64,000 nucleotides of DNA from Combretum micranthum (taxonomy: Eukaryota; Streptophyta; Magnoliopsida; Myrtales; Combretaceae), in the NCBI GenBank assembly GCA_024138025.1, contig JAMXBD010000693.1:496001-560000 (forward strand), written 5' to 3'. Positions 21,771 through 33,112 of the stretch are shown piece after piece. Each line of letters opens with the position of its first letter. Positions within the stretch are counted from its first letter, which is position 1. The notes beneath the pieces are model-generated. The model searched no databases. It saw only the letters and a list, made by a program, of their open reading frames with translations, and had not been told where the DNA came from. A program made the translations under genes and the position numbers.

Positions 21771-24556
21771 TGTAAAGACCCGACCTGCTAATCCTTAAGA
21801 CTTAGCAAGTTAAGTCCCCAACCACATATAATACTTTCGTATTATATGGAAGGTTGTCCTAATCTACAGTTATGTGAATTGTTTGTTTAAAACTACTAAA
21901 ACTTGTTATAAAAGCTTTTACAAAAGGATTACTCACTTGAGTAATCTATTTACATAAAATAGTTTAAGGAAATATTTACATCCTTGTGTCCAGCATAGGA
22001 CACAACAAAATATACATAAGTCTTACAAAATGAAGAAAATAGACTTTAAGTCTTTTAATACAACCCAGGCTTAACTAACAAGCCTCTATTCCAAAATACA
22101 AAATACATTTGTTAAACGAACACATGAAATAAAACTTTCTTCAAAAACTTCTCGCCACAGGGTCCTACTCATCCCACTCGTCCATAAACTTCTCCCAATC
22201 TGACCCGAATCCCATATCATCATAACAATCATCATCAACACCTGAAAATAGCAAAAGTGAGCCAGAGGCCCAGTACACAGCAACACAAACAAAAGCGAAG
22301 CCATACACACCTATACTAATGCAATGCAAAAACAATTGCTTCATTTATCTTTCTTTAATATTTCTTAAACAAATCAACACTGGAGTATTCAAACTCCGGG
22401 ACAAGCTGAGGATATCTGGGGGTCCTGAGTAATGCTCACAACGCTCAGGGGGTTGATATAGGTAGCCCGAATACCTATATCTCCTAGATAACGTTACATT
22501 GCAAATAATAATCTCATCCAGGTTATATAGCCGTTACTCAGCTTCACTTAACTCAATCCATAATATAAAGCAATTCACATGCTCCCATAAACATTGAATT
22601 AGATTATATTATTTCCTCTCAAGAGTAAGTAAATGTTGCTCAGTTATACATTCCTATCGATTATCCGCCGAGCCTAGTCATTGCATCATGACTATTGGCC
22701 TAAGCGTCTACACTAACCTATCATTGCATCATGATAAGTTACCGCTCCTCGAACCGGATTTAACGGTGAAAACACAAGCAATTCAAGCAATACTTAAGTC
22801 ATTTAGAACTTATATCAAATTTAAGTATGCCTATCCTAACAAGCATACAAGCAAGTTACTGCGTACCTGTATTAGCTTGGGAATTAATGGGGGTGGCCAA
22901 GCGAGGATCAATAACTGTTCAACAAGAATTATCACAATTCACACTTAGTTTAAACTCATTTCAACTAATCTCATACATAACCATACAAATACATTCAAAT
23001 AAGTTATCACAAGATCCTAAAACAAGTAAAGATAATCAATAATTTATTAAATCATACAAATATCCTTAAATCATGCTTAATTATATTACTCGATCATCAT
23101 AACACATCAATTATCATATATCTATCTCATTTTAGTCTAAAAGATCCATTTGTTAAAGCAAATACACATAAAACAAACAAAAACAAGTTTTTAACTTTGT
23201 TTGGAAAATGTATCAGCTGGAAAGAAACGAAAATTCGGCCTTGATAAGTTTTTATTTTGTAAAAACTCAAAACACAAAAGTTGTAGATCTCTTTTTAAGC
23301 TTTCTAACGCAATTTGAATCACTCAAATCGGAGTTCGTATGAAAAAGTTATGATCAATTTACAAAACAGTGTCGCGTCAGGGAAGAAATCCGCGAGCGCT
23401 ACACCCTTGGCAACGGGGTGTTTTGAAGGCCGTTTTGACTCAGGGGAAGTGAAATTTTTGATCCGAGAGCACTACACCCTTGGCAACAGGGGTGTTTTGG
23501 ACACTACACCCTTGGCAACGGGGTGTTTTGGAGGCCGTTTCAACTCAGGGGAAATGATTTTTGATCCGAGAGCACTACACCCTTGGCAACAGGGGTGTTT
23601 TGACAGGTGTAGTGATAGTTATACGAAATTTTTCAAACTTTAACACTTTTAACTTGAAAAAAAACAACTTTTCTCAACTCCTAACATGTCCTAAACCTTA
23701 TGCAAACTTCATACAACACTTCAAACACTTCTAATACTTATCATACTTCAAACTCCAAATCCACACTTCAACTACCCAAATTATCTTCTTCCCAAATTCA
23801 ACAACACCCATACTTCTTGCTACATAAAACATATACTATAAGTTCTTGTAGCCTTAATATACTACTTAAACTACCATTAACATATAGAACACATCATTTC
23901 TCATATTTAGCATAAGTACCCTATTATCAAGAAATCACATATATGCATAAGATTAAGACATGAAAGACAAACTCACCAATAGAACTTTAGGCTTTAGTTT
24001 AATGGTCCTCTAGCAATCTTTTGGTGGTAAAAGTGATGGAAAATGAAGGGCTTAATCTTATGCCACCTTGGAGGAGCTTTTGAGAGGGTTAAGAGGTGTT
24101 TTGAAGCTTAGAGAAAGGGTTTGGCTAAGGTCTGAAATTTTGCCCGAAAATTTAAGTTTGAAGAGTAGATATTATCTACTTGTTTGACTTTTGAGGCATT
24201 TGTAATTAAGGCAATTAATGACTTAACCTTTTGTTACTTAATGACATTGTCTTAAGGCCTTAATGAGTGTTTAATAGCTTTATTTTTTGCCTAAAAAATT
24301 CTGCTACATAAGGACTTAGTTACATGCATTCCTCCACTTAATTCAACACATTCAAATCATAAATTACACATATGAATACAATTAAAATTTTATGAACTAA
24401 ATATTTAATAAATTCTAGAATATTTCAATATTTTAACATAATAATAAAACATATAATTCATCATGAAAAAAAATCATATTCAATACATATCAAAAGTATG
24501 TATAAATTTATTAACACACATATAGAATATAAATTGGGAATTTCATGGTTATTTCA
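21771..24556 (-). repeat. 5' LTR of element B
   Basis: 2786 bp, nearly identical to 14040-16831. Differences seen are mostly one-base indels in homopolymers plus a few substitutions (for example A/G near 15270 versus 23003, T/G near 16393 versus 24118). The hairpin module is at 23400-23604 and the acidic mini-ORF at 22165-22241. Confidence 0.95.
22165..22241 (-). other. Exon-like acidic mini-ORF in 5' LTR of B
   Basis: Same sequence as 14436-14512, with the acceptor-like TTTTCAG on the minus strand and ending in TAG. As the 5' LTR copy it is the one that would be transcribed near the RNA 5' end. Confidence 0.5.
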
Positions 24557-25017
24557 AAGTGTTACCTATTTCCATGTAATACCATAACCGGCGTCCTTCA
24601 TTTACCATTTAGTTCCCATGGTATTAACAGAACAAAGGTAATCTTGCAATTAACTAATAGCTCTCTTGCCTAGATAATTCAAGCATTACCAGAGATCCGA
24701 AAAACTAACACATAGTAGCCTACCACTTACTCAATGCTATTTATGTAAAATGTGTAATGCATGATAGATTTCCTTTATGGTACCGGTAGTTTTTAATCAA
24801 TTTGGGGGTGATCAAGCATTACAGACACTCAATCATGTTATATAGGCAATACAAACATATACGATTCTGTTATCACTTATAATATGTAACTTGGCAAGCA
24901 ATGTAATACCATACACAGTTTTCACAAACCAAACAGTACACCAAATTTTTATTATCTTTTATTTAAGATTCACTAACTTTACAAGTACAACCAATCTAAT
25001 AAGACTGAGTTACTCAC

Positions 25018-25077
25018 CTGCCCATGCTATTCAGTCGTAGTAATCGTCAGGAAAGTCCTCTCCAATACCCGAGTTAC
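25018..25077 (-). other. Exon-like acidic mini-ORF in LTR F
   Basis: Minus strand, 60 nt between CTCAATAG and CAG/GTGAGT. From 25075 it reads NSGIGEDFPDDYYD, then TGA (25033-25031). It aligns codon by codon with the blocks in LTRs A and H, although the surrounding LTR sequence differs much more. Confidence 0.6.
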
Positions 25078-26204
25078 CTATTGAGATAAGTAATATAATT
25101 ATTAATTATACAAGACTATATAACCTAGCTCCTATGAATACTTAGGTGTCCCTATGGTTAGTTGGGCTTCTGTTTTGTTATTAACTAATTCTATGAGGAT
25201 AATCTTAAGTTCTAAATCATTGTTATCTCAGTTTACTTAATTGGTTTTGGTTTGATACTTGAATCTATTGATTGCGTACTCGGGAAGTTTAATAATTTAG
25301 TTAATTCATTTTCATTGTCTAAAACTAATAGTTTTCTTTTTATTTACTTAATAAATTTTTTCTTATAAAATATAGATATCTCTATATTCACAAATTTAGA
25401 TTATTTAAATTTCCATTGTTATCTAATCATCTACAATTATTTATTTAAATACATATTTAGTATTCCCTAAGCTCGTAAAAATTTTCCTATAAACTAATTA
25501 AATATACTCTTAATGAAAATAAAATTATTAATATAAGGATTTATTATTTTAATTGCAATTATTTTCGAAAAATTTTTCTTACCGTAAATAATAAGAATAT
25601 TAGTAATTATTAACAATAATAATAACAATAATACTAATAATAATGATAATATTAATAATAACAAGTATAATAACAACAATAATAATTCCGAAATAAATTA
25701 AAGTAAAATAATTACTTTTCATAATATTAGTATTTGTATTAATTGTCTTATACTTTAATTCATACTAATTGTAAGTTCTTATTAAATAATATTACTAAAA
25801 TAACTTTAATCTTAAATTCATATATAATATTATTTCAGAAAAGATATTTTCAAAAATTATAAAAATTCTTTTAATAATATTAAGAATATTAATAATTATA
25901 ATTAGAAAACTTATTATACCTAAATTAATTAATAAGGGTGATTTATATTTCTAAAATTTTTTTTCTAATTATTGTTAGTAGGTTAAATATTTAAATATCA
26001 TATATTTAATAATACTAGAAAAATATTTTATTATTATTTAAATATATAAAAATTTGAAGTTATATTACTAAATACTAATATTACTTATATTTCTTTCGGA
26101 AAAATAAATTAATACAAGAATAATAATAATAATTCCAAAATTATTTATATTATTAATTATTCTATAATTAGATTTAATTAACTTTTTTTTATTTTCAAAT
26201 TTTT

Positions 26205-26290
26205 TCAAGAGGTACACGGGTGGAACACGTCCCGTGTTCCTCCCTGTGCTCATCGGGGAACACTGTTCATCGTCTTCCCCGATGAGATCC
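26205..26290. other. GC-rich block in LTR F
   Basis: A GC-rich island in an otherwise very AT-rich LTR, with inverted words such as GGAACACGTCCCGTGTTCC and paired TCGGGGAA/TTCCCCGA. It lies downstream of the leader splice-site-like signal (26561), that is within the presumed intron. Confidence 0.6.
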
Positions 26291-27909
26291 GATCGATTCC
26301 GACGTTAGAAAGTCAGTTTTCTTGCTCCATTAAGCTCCTATATCATCAATCTACTTAAATATCTGCTTAAAACAACAAAACAACAACATGTTACAAGCTT
26401 TTTCGAATCATCAAGATAGGTTAGGGTTTTCGAAAATCACCTTCGTCGTGGCTCCTCGATGAATGAAGCCTCTAATGGACTTGGTTAGGTTCCTAAGATG
26501 CTTAGAAGTCAATACCAATCCTTAGATTCAAAAGGAAACACACGGAATTATATCAACTTACCTTGAGCTCCTTTTTAAGCGTTTTTCCCAGTTTTTGTTC
26601 TTGATTTTCAAACTGGGTTGGTTGATGCGTTTAAAATTCGGTTTCTAGGTTGATTCGACTACTAATAGGGAATGTTTCAATTCTGGAAAGTTTGGGAGGT
26701 GTTGAGGTCCGTTTGCTTAATCTTTTCTTGTTCTTAGTATGTATGTATATATATATATAGAGTAAAATGTAAACGTTCGGCCGTGTTTCATCCTCCATAA
26801 TTGCTACGAATTGCTTATAATTGTTGATGTTTCATCAGCTTGTTTTATTGCCTTTAATGTAAGGATGATTTGGCAAGTTTAGATTGGGTTAGAGGTAGAT
26901 TTGTATTGACTTTGGTTTGAATAATTGAGGAAGTTTTCGGCTCACATTATTCTAGAAGATCAAAGCCCTTAAAATCATTTGAAAACATCTCCAGCAAGTT
27001 GATTATATGCATATAATATTTAGATATTAATTAGATATTATTTAGTTAAATTTTCGGGTAATTTATTACACTAATAGGATATAATTTAACTAATATATGT
27101 AAGTTTATATACAAAAATATTTTTAACGAATCCTATAAGATGTTTAATTTATCAAATAGTACAAATTTAAGTTTTAATTGTATGTATCTATTTGTTTAAG
27201 AAAGATTTATCTCCTGCGATTTAGGTTTTTTAAGCTTGTTGGGTCAATTTTCGTTCCAGACTCCAAAGGCTTAAGAAAACCCTAATTTGAATACTGGTAT
27301 GATTCAGATCTTTGTTTGAAGTTTAGATCTTAAGTTATATATCAGTTTATATTTTTATTGTGTATTTATAATCCTAATAGTTTATCTTAAAGTTGCCATT
27401 TCCTAACTATAAACATATTGGGTCGTTTACTTAATATTACTGCTAATATATAAGCTAAATTAGTTTCATATATTAGATTTGGATACCCACTATGAAATCT
27501 TATCAATATACTTTATTACTAACTAGGAATCTCGAATTTTAGAGTTCAAGTCCAAGTATAGGTTCATTACTATTCCTTATTTTAATTCCAGGTCTTTGTT
27601 GAATACAAAAGTGGTCACTTAATTTCTATATTTAGGCTTTCCTATTTAATATGTCTGTTTGACAAGGATTCGGGTTTGAGATTTGAAGTTTCCTTTAATC
27701 ATATCTTGAATGATCAATTAAGGATACGAAATCTCGTTTTTGGTATCAGTTGGGTCAAAGAAGTTCTTTATTTAATTTATGGATCCTAATCCGCCCAAAT
27801 TTAAATTATGTATCTAATCTTAGGTTTTTGTTAACTTCTAGGTTTACTAGTTAGTTCATAACTTTTAATCTAAAGTCATCTCATATTGTGGAAGTTTCCG
27901 GGGTTTACA

Positions 27910-28588
27910 CTTCCCATGCTTTGGATCTCACACCTTCCTGATTGTAGAACCGAATCACCAATCACAACTTAGGGTTCTGTTCTCCAACGAAACCGTCTTC
28001 ACTACTTGATTCCTCAAAACTAAAGAAACCACTTTTAGAAACCAAAATCTAATAAAAAACTTAACCAAAAGAGATTTGAGTGGAAGTCTCACCTAGAATT
28101 TGTCTTAAGAATAGATATGAGGAGGGAAGTAAAGACCTTAGGGTATTTATATAAGAAATAGGAAACCCAAGAATGAAGATGGATGATTATTTTTTATGCA
28201 AATATAGACTGGACACAAGTTAGCAGCTCAGGGGCGGCTTAGAGTCAAATCAAGCAATAGAATCACATAAGCCGGCGACTTTCACTATAAATGCCGACGG
28301 CCTAAATACTTTTGACGGCAGCTTTAGTCTGGCATTCATTATACACGGCTTTTAAATTTTTAATTGAAACTCTATGTATGCTTCAACGCCCACGACTTTC
28401 CAGCCAAGGCCAGCAACCTTCCCTTCCTAAGCTGGCGGCCTAGATCCAGCCTTTCTCTTCTGCTTCCGGTCCTTCTTGAACTACTTTCTCAGGTTCAATT
28501 TCAACTGTCACATGACAAAATTAACCTCTTAAACGGTCATATATTACAATACTACCTTTTACTATGATTTATTTATTTGTATATTACA
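27910..28588 (-). repeat. LTR remnant K, related to the LTRs of element C
   Basis: On the minus strand it begins TGTAATATACAAATAAATAA at 28588, matching the start of C's 3' LTR (55364). Then come a block with repeated GGC/GCCGGC words (28210-28460), a TATA box (TATATAAATA near 28150) and CTAG/GTGAGA near 28092, the same order as in C. Solo LTR F is inserted in it; its continuation should lie left of 13352 (perhaps 13040-13356), but its other end was not found. It lies about 500 bp downstream of the UGT stop. Confidence 0.55.
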
Positions 28589-29085
28589 ATTATCGTTGGT
28601 TGGCAATATGATCTAAATTTCTCATTCAAATGGAAAAAAAAAATTCGAAACATTCATCCAAACTTTCTTTGTAATAATCTATCTTAGATGTTCAATATCA
28701 CACTGTGTGTGCTTCAAAAATGAGTTACTATATAGACATATATCAATAAGATAAGAGAGAGAGACCTATATTACTTATACAAGGCAAAGTTTTCAACACA
28801 TCATTCCATTGAAAATCCCTAATAATTAATGACATATACAGCTGCATCATCATATATAACTAATGAGATAATGAAGTACCACCCCTTAATCATCATCCTT
28901 ATTTGGACCAAATTAGACTAAAAAAGATCCCACTAAACTAAATAATTCTAATCCTAGAATAATTGGGTTTATATGAAATGAAATAAAATAAAATAATAAA
29001 CCCAAAGAAAATACAACAAAATAAAATAATATTATTTTTATTTTACTAAAAAAAAGAAGAAGAAGAAGAGCCACAACAAGGTCAT
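28589..29085. other. 3' flank of the UGT gene
   Basis: AT-rich, no gene. Bases 28920-29085 match 9150-9302 beside the UGT pseudogene. AATAAA-type signals occur on the minus strand near 29035, a plausible polyadenylation region. Confidence 0.6.
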
Positions 29086-30507
29086 TTATGAACTAGCAGC
29101 AACCCCACAAATTTCCTTAATAAATGCTTTCAAATTGACGTCTGAAGAACCACCTTCCTTAGCAGCTTCTCTAGCCAACTCCTTCCATTTCAGTGCATTC
29201 ATTCTCAACTCCTCTCTTCTCTCTCCATCTCCCATCACCATTTCCAAACACCTCTTGATCTCATCAACATCAACAACTCCTTCTCCATTTGCCCTAACCC
29301 TAACTCCAATCTTCCAAACATCCTCAATCATCTTCGCATTCGTTCCCTGGTCCGTCCACTGCGGAAACGCCACCAACGGAACACCGAGCACGATGCTCTC
29401 CAGCGTAGAATTCCACCCGCAATGCGTGACGAAGCACCCTAATGAAGGATGAGACAGAACCTCCAGTTGCGAACACCATGGAACTATCATCCCTTTTTGC
29501 TCTAATTCCTCCATGCAACTAATTCTATCTTCTTGAGACTCATCTTCTTCTTTGCTTTTCTCTTTAGCCCTAATGACCCAAATGAAAGGTCTACTGGAAT
29601 CAATCAAAGCCCGTGCAAGCTCTTCGGCTTGTTGCGTCGACAGCTCCGCAATGCTCCCGAACGAAATGTAAATAACCGAGCCGGCCGGTTTGGAATTCAG
29701 CCATTGGAGATATTCCTTATTCGATTGGAATAGATCTGCACCGGTAGATGTATCGCAAGGATTGCTACCACCTAAAAAGGCTGACGGGACCAGCGGTCCG
29801 ACGCCAACCACATTGTACTTTTCGATGGCTTTTAGGGCATGCGGTTCCAGTGCATCGAATGTGTTTACAAGGATTCTCGGGGCGGTTTCTCTATCTAGGG
29901 TTTCGAATTGTTCCTTAAACGTAGGAAGCGCGAAATTGTATGCGTTTGGATTCGAAGGTAGAAAGAACGAAGGTAGGTCTCGGCTGGTAAATTTCAGTGG
30001 CAGTCCTGGAAATTCAAAAGAACTCGAGGGGTCATTGCCAGGTTTTTCCCTAATGACATCAGCAAATCCATTCAAATAGTAGTAGTACATGTCCATCACC
30101 ACGGCGGGTTGAATCCAGAGCAGAGCGGATGGTACGTGAAGTTCACGCGCCACCTCAGCGGCCCACGGAAGCAGTATGGTATAGACCAAGCTGTCGAAAG
30201 GTCGGCCAGTGTCTCTTTTAGACACCATTAAGTCCATCAAGAACTGTGTGCCCCGCCGCTTGATCTCGGCCATGTAGTGCTCCACGTCGTCGCCTTGCTT
30301 GTAACCATCGTCGTAACCGTCAGAGAAGGCGGCGAAGTCTAGTCCGTCGATGGCCAAAGTTTTCGCCATGCGGCGGATGGCGTAAACGCTAGTGGCAACG
30401 GTAACACGCACCCCGCAACTCAGGAGACGCTTAGCAAAATTGATGGCAGGGTTGATGTGGCCTTGTGCGGGAAAGGTTAAGAGGAGGAAGTGGGGTTGTT
30501 GTGACAT
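29086..30507 (-). CDS. UDP-glycosyltransferase, UGT75-like (family GT1)
   Basis: A 473-residue single-exon protein of normal length for plant family-1 UGTs. These cytosolic enzymes move a sugar, usually glucose from UDP-glucose, onto small molecules. The N-terminal acceptor half starts FLLLTFPAQGHINPAINF, with catalytic His at 17. The PSPG donor box spans residues 344-387, from WCSQLEVLSHPSLGCF through HCGWNS to a final Gln, which usually goes with glucose. The position that is Asp in many UGTs appears to be Thr 110 (LVYTILLPWAAEVA), as I recall for UGT75 members. Known UGT75 enzymes act on anthocyanins and other flavonoids, crocetin, or benzoate- and hormone-type acids; the substrate here cannot be read. 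ATG is at 30507, with a TATA box about 90 bp upstream. It is the only intact host gene; a broken duplicate is at 9303-9705. Confidence 0.96.
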   Translation of the reverse strand: MSQQPHFLLLTFPAQGHINPAINFAKRLLSCGVRVTVATSVYAIRRMAKTLAIDGLDFAAFSDGYDDGYKQGDDVEHYMAEIKRRGTQFLMDLMVSKRDTGRPFDSLVYTILLPWAAEVARELHVPSALLWIQPAVVMDMYYYYLNGFADVIREKPGNDPSSSFEFPGLPLKFTSRDLPSFFLPSNPNAYNFALPTFKEQFETLDRETAPRILVNTFDALEPHALKAIEKYNVVGVGPLVPSAFLGGSNPCDTSTGADLFQSNKEYLQWLNSKPAGSVIYISFGSIAELSTQQAEELARALIDSSRPFIWVIRAKEKSKEEDESQEDRISCMEELEQKGMIVPWCSQLEVLSHPSLGCFVTHCGWNSTLESIVLGVPLVAFPQWTDQGTNAKMIEDVWKIGVRVRANGEGVVDVDEIKRCLEMVMGDGERREELRMNALKWKELAREAAKEGGSSDVNLKAFIKEICGVAASS

Positions 30508-30593
30508 TTTTGGTGGCGCGTGGTGGAGCGTGAAGCTGAAGAAATGAGTGTGTAATTTAATCTGACGACACTACATGCAGCAAGATGTGTAAA

Positions 30594-30605
30594 TGTATAT
30601 ATAGA
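30594..30605 (-). promoter_or_regulatory. Probable TATA box of the UGT gene
   Basis: Minus strand TCTATATATACA about 90 bp upstream of the ATG, a normal distance for a plant core promoter with a short 5' leader. Confidence 0.6.
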
Positions 30606-33112
30606 GAGTCAAAGATGGGAATTTGTTCTCTCTCATTTGTATCCACTAATCAACGTTTGTTGTGATAAAGTAATAATTATCATTTGTTTTATTTTAAGGA
30701 TTTGATCACTTTATAACACATAGTAAGCATTAATTGACAAAAATAAAAATGAGATGACAATTTAGAACCGGCAAACTTTCATGCATCTGCAAAAGGAAAG
30801 AAATTTTTATGGATCACTATGGTATGATTTATTAAATTGTATAATCTCTTATCATGATTTTATTATTAAAACATTTTATATATTATTTATTATATTTTTT
30901 TTAATGATAAAATGATCTACAATATTTCTATACAGCATTGTAGAGGCTGACGGGGACTAATAATTGATGCAGTGACGTTTGTGGTGACGAATTTCAAATT
31001 TTCGTTGGATCTTTGTCATGTATGTTTGGATCTAGCTAGGAACAACTTACATGGGCCACCTGAGTTGATTCTGACAATTATTGAGTGGATCCAATTTCTT
31101 ATACACACGAGCAGGCGAGATTGGTGGAGCAGGTTTTATTTACCATATATAATTCTAGAAGTTTAGTTTTTATTCTGGTTTATGTTGGAAGTTGTGTTGA
31201 TAAAGGAAATATTTGAATTCAATTTGAATTGTATGTCCATCAAAGTATGCATATGTGCAACCTGCTTTCTTCTGCCTTGTTTGGCTGTGTTTTGTAATAA
31301 ATTAATAGGGATTTATTCGGAGGATATTGAATATCTTAAAAGTTATATATATATATATATACACACATATATGTGAAATCCTAAAAATTTAAACAAACAA
31401 AAATTATAATATAAATTAAAATATAGGAATAAGTATGATATAGTACATAAGAATATTGAGTGACCAACGGAAATTTTCAATCTTGACAAAATTGCTAATT
31501 AGGCTTTATGGATAATTTTATGATGAACAAATATGAGATAGTACAAAAAAAAAAAAAAAAGTCGAGAGTAACAAGATAATAGGAATTTAAAAGTGTTTTT
31601 TTTTTTTTGTATTTGATGAATTATAATTAAAGGAATATATACAATTGCATTATAAAGGGGGAAAAAAAGGGAAAAAAATGCTACTCGGACTCAACAATTT
31701 TATTTTATTTTATTTTTTTTCTATTAGCGGTGAAAATTGATTTGTCTCAACAACTATAGGATTATCTCGACAAAAATCATGAGAGCAAAAAGAGTGGGAT
31801 ATTATTGCGATTTACTACGCGTTTGTAATTGTTAAAGAATTGTTTATGTCGAATTAGTGTGGTTTGGATGTCTATTACGATATATATGTTGCAAATGTTT
31901 GATATGAGAAAATGGGAAAAGATAGTTATATTAACTGAATCAAAACTTCTACAATCCCGTCACGGATCATACAGCCATTAATATTATAATTAAATTAATT
32001 TAAAAAATCTATATAAAAATTTAAAAATTTAATCATAATTAAAATAAATTTAAACCATTAAATAATGTAATCATATTATAACCACCATAGAACTATAGGA
32101 TTTTCCAAATATAATGATGCTACTTGTTCGTAAATAAAAGAAACTGGGAAGTTCATGCAACAACCATGTGAATGATTAGCTTACTCAGCCGGCCCCACCC
32201 GCACCTCCCCCCACCACAAACCACCCACACCCCCCCCCCTAACCCCCCCCCCCCCCCCCCCCCCAACAAACCACTCTTCTCTTCTTTGTTCATTTTGACT
32301 TTCTTCCAAAAGAAACTTCCATGTGTTGTCCCGTGACTCATCTAAAGATGTTTTCTTTACTTATGATTAATTTTTCACCCTTTATCTTTCCTAAGTAGAT
32401 AATGGAGTCTATTTGTTATCCTAAAAGTGATGTATCATGGTGTTAGAAGTGAAATTAAAATTTGTTGAGTGTAACACATGTCTACCACTATTACCGAAAA
32501 TAAAATAATTAAATAACCAAAATATAAGTCATATAAAAAAATTACACGAATATATTACAAAATCATAGGAACAAGCTGTGGATATTTATTTTTTACAAAC
32601 AAGTCACAAGTCCCAATTGGGATATAAAGTTTCAATGTCGTTGCTGCCTCGCATTTTGGAAATGCCAAGTGGCAATTGCCTATACATCGCAACATATTCT
32701 TGCAATCTAAGCCGAGGTATGATACAATCAAAGTCGCATAAATAAAATGTGACATGCATAATTTAGTAATTAATTATAATTAAACCTTATTTAAGTAATT
32801 ATTTTTAATAGGTACTCAAAAAACAAGAATGTTGAATTATGTATAATCGCATGTTAATTTGATGGTTTATACGGTGTTATGATTATTAAAGAGTGCCCAT
32901 GAATTGTTGATTTTACACTTGTACAATCTTAGTTCATCACCCTATGATGAGCTAATTGAATATTAAAACTCTAAATTAAATTCACAACTTAGAGGATTTT
33001 TCCTTTGCATTCTTGAAGGCTATCACAACATAATTATAGGTAACTTTAAATGGTGATGTGCTTATAACAATTCTACTTAGCCAACTACAAACTAATTGAT
33101 TGGAAGATTTGA
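30606..33112. other. Spacer upstream of UGT, low-complexity tracts, no gene seen
   Basis: AT-rich. It contains an (AT)n/(AC)n stretch near 31346-31370, an A run near 31544-31560, a T run near 31600, and a C-rich tract at 32210-32265. Short open frames occur, including one over the C-rich tract, but none has recognisable features. The first part is the probable UGT promoter region. Confidence 0.6.
32210..32265. repeat. Poly-C/G tract
   Basis: Long C runs (nine, then about twenty) separated by a few bases, in a CACCCCACC context. On the minus strand it is G-rich and could fold as a G-quadruplex. Its length is likely unstable and may be poorly sequenced. Confidence 0.85.

Larger units (their letters stand above)
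14040..24556 (-). mobile_element. Element B: nearly intact Tekay/Del-type Ty3/gypsy retrotransposon
   Basis: 10.5 kb, flanked by the perfect duplication AAGTG (14035-14039 and 24557-24561). Two LTRs of about 2.79 kb are almost identical, with only a few substitutions and about ten small indels by eye. A Met-tRNA primer site, a purine tract and all gag-pol domains are present. Long LTRs and a C-terminal chromodomain-like integrase tail fit the Tekay/Del lineage of chromoviruses. Near-identical LTRs mean recent insertion. Three frame breaks in the integrase part are the only coding damage seen and may partly be sequencing errors. The insertion lies inside solo LTR F. Confidence 0.95.
13357..27909 (-). 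mobile_element. Solo LTR F, split by element B
   Basis: On the minus strand it starts TGTAAACCCCGGAAAC at 27909 and ends GGCATGACA at 13357. It is flanked by perfect 5-bp duplications CTTCC (13352-13356 and 27910-27914). Without element B its length is about 4.03 kb, like LTR A. No internal retrotransposon part is present, so it is a solo LTR left by LTR-LTR recombination. Minus-strand features: TATA-rich stretch at 26745-26762, leader ending GCTCAAG/GTAAGTT at 26561, GC-rich block at 26205-26290, mini-ORF block at 25018-25077 and the GAGC box near 13765. The B insertion splits a block also seen intact at 8255-8330 and 60440-60545. Confidence 0.9.

Noticed and set aside
32153..32341. Glycine-rich short protein on the minus strand
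   Set aside because: The glycines come from translating the poly-C/G tract; no signal peptide or conserved repeats.
32555..32755. Small cysteine-containing peptide with a hydrophobic N-terminus on the minus strand
   Set aside because: Five Cys and a possible signal segment recall secreted plant peptides, but the spacing fits no family I know, and there is no supporting promoter or intron signal.
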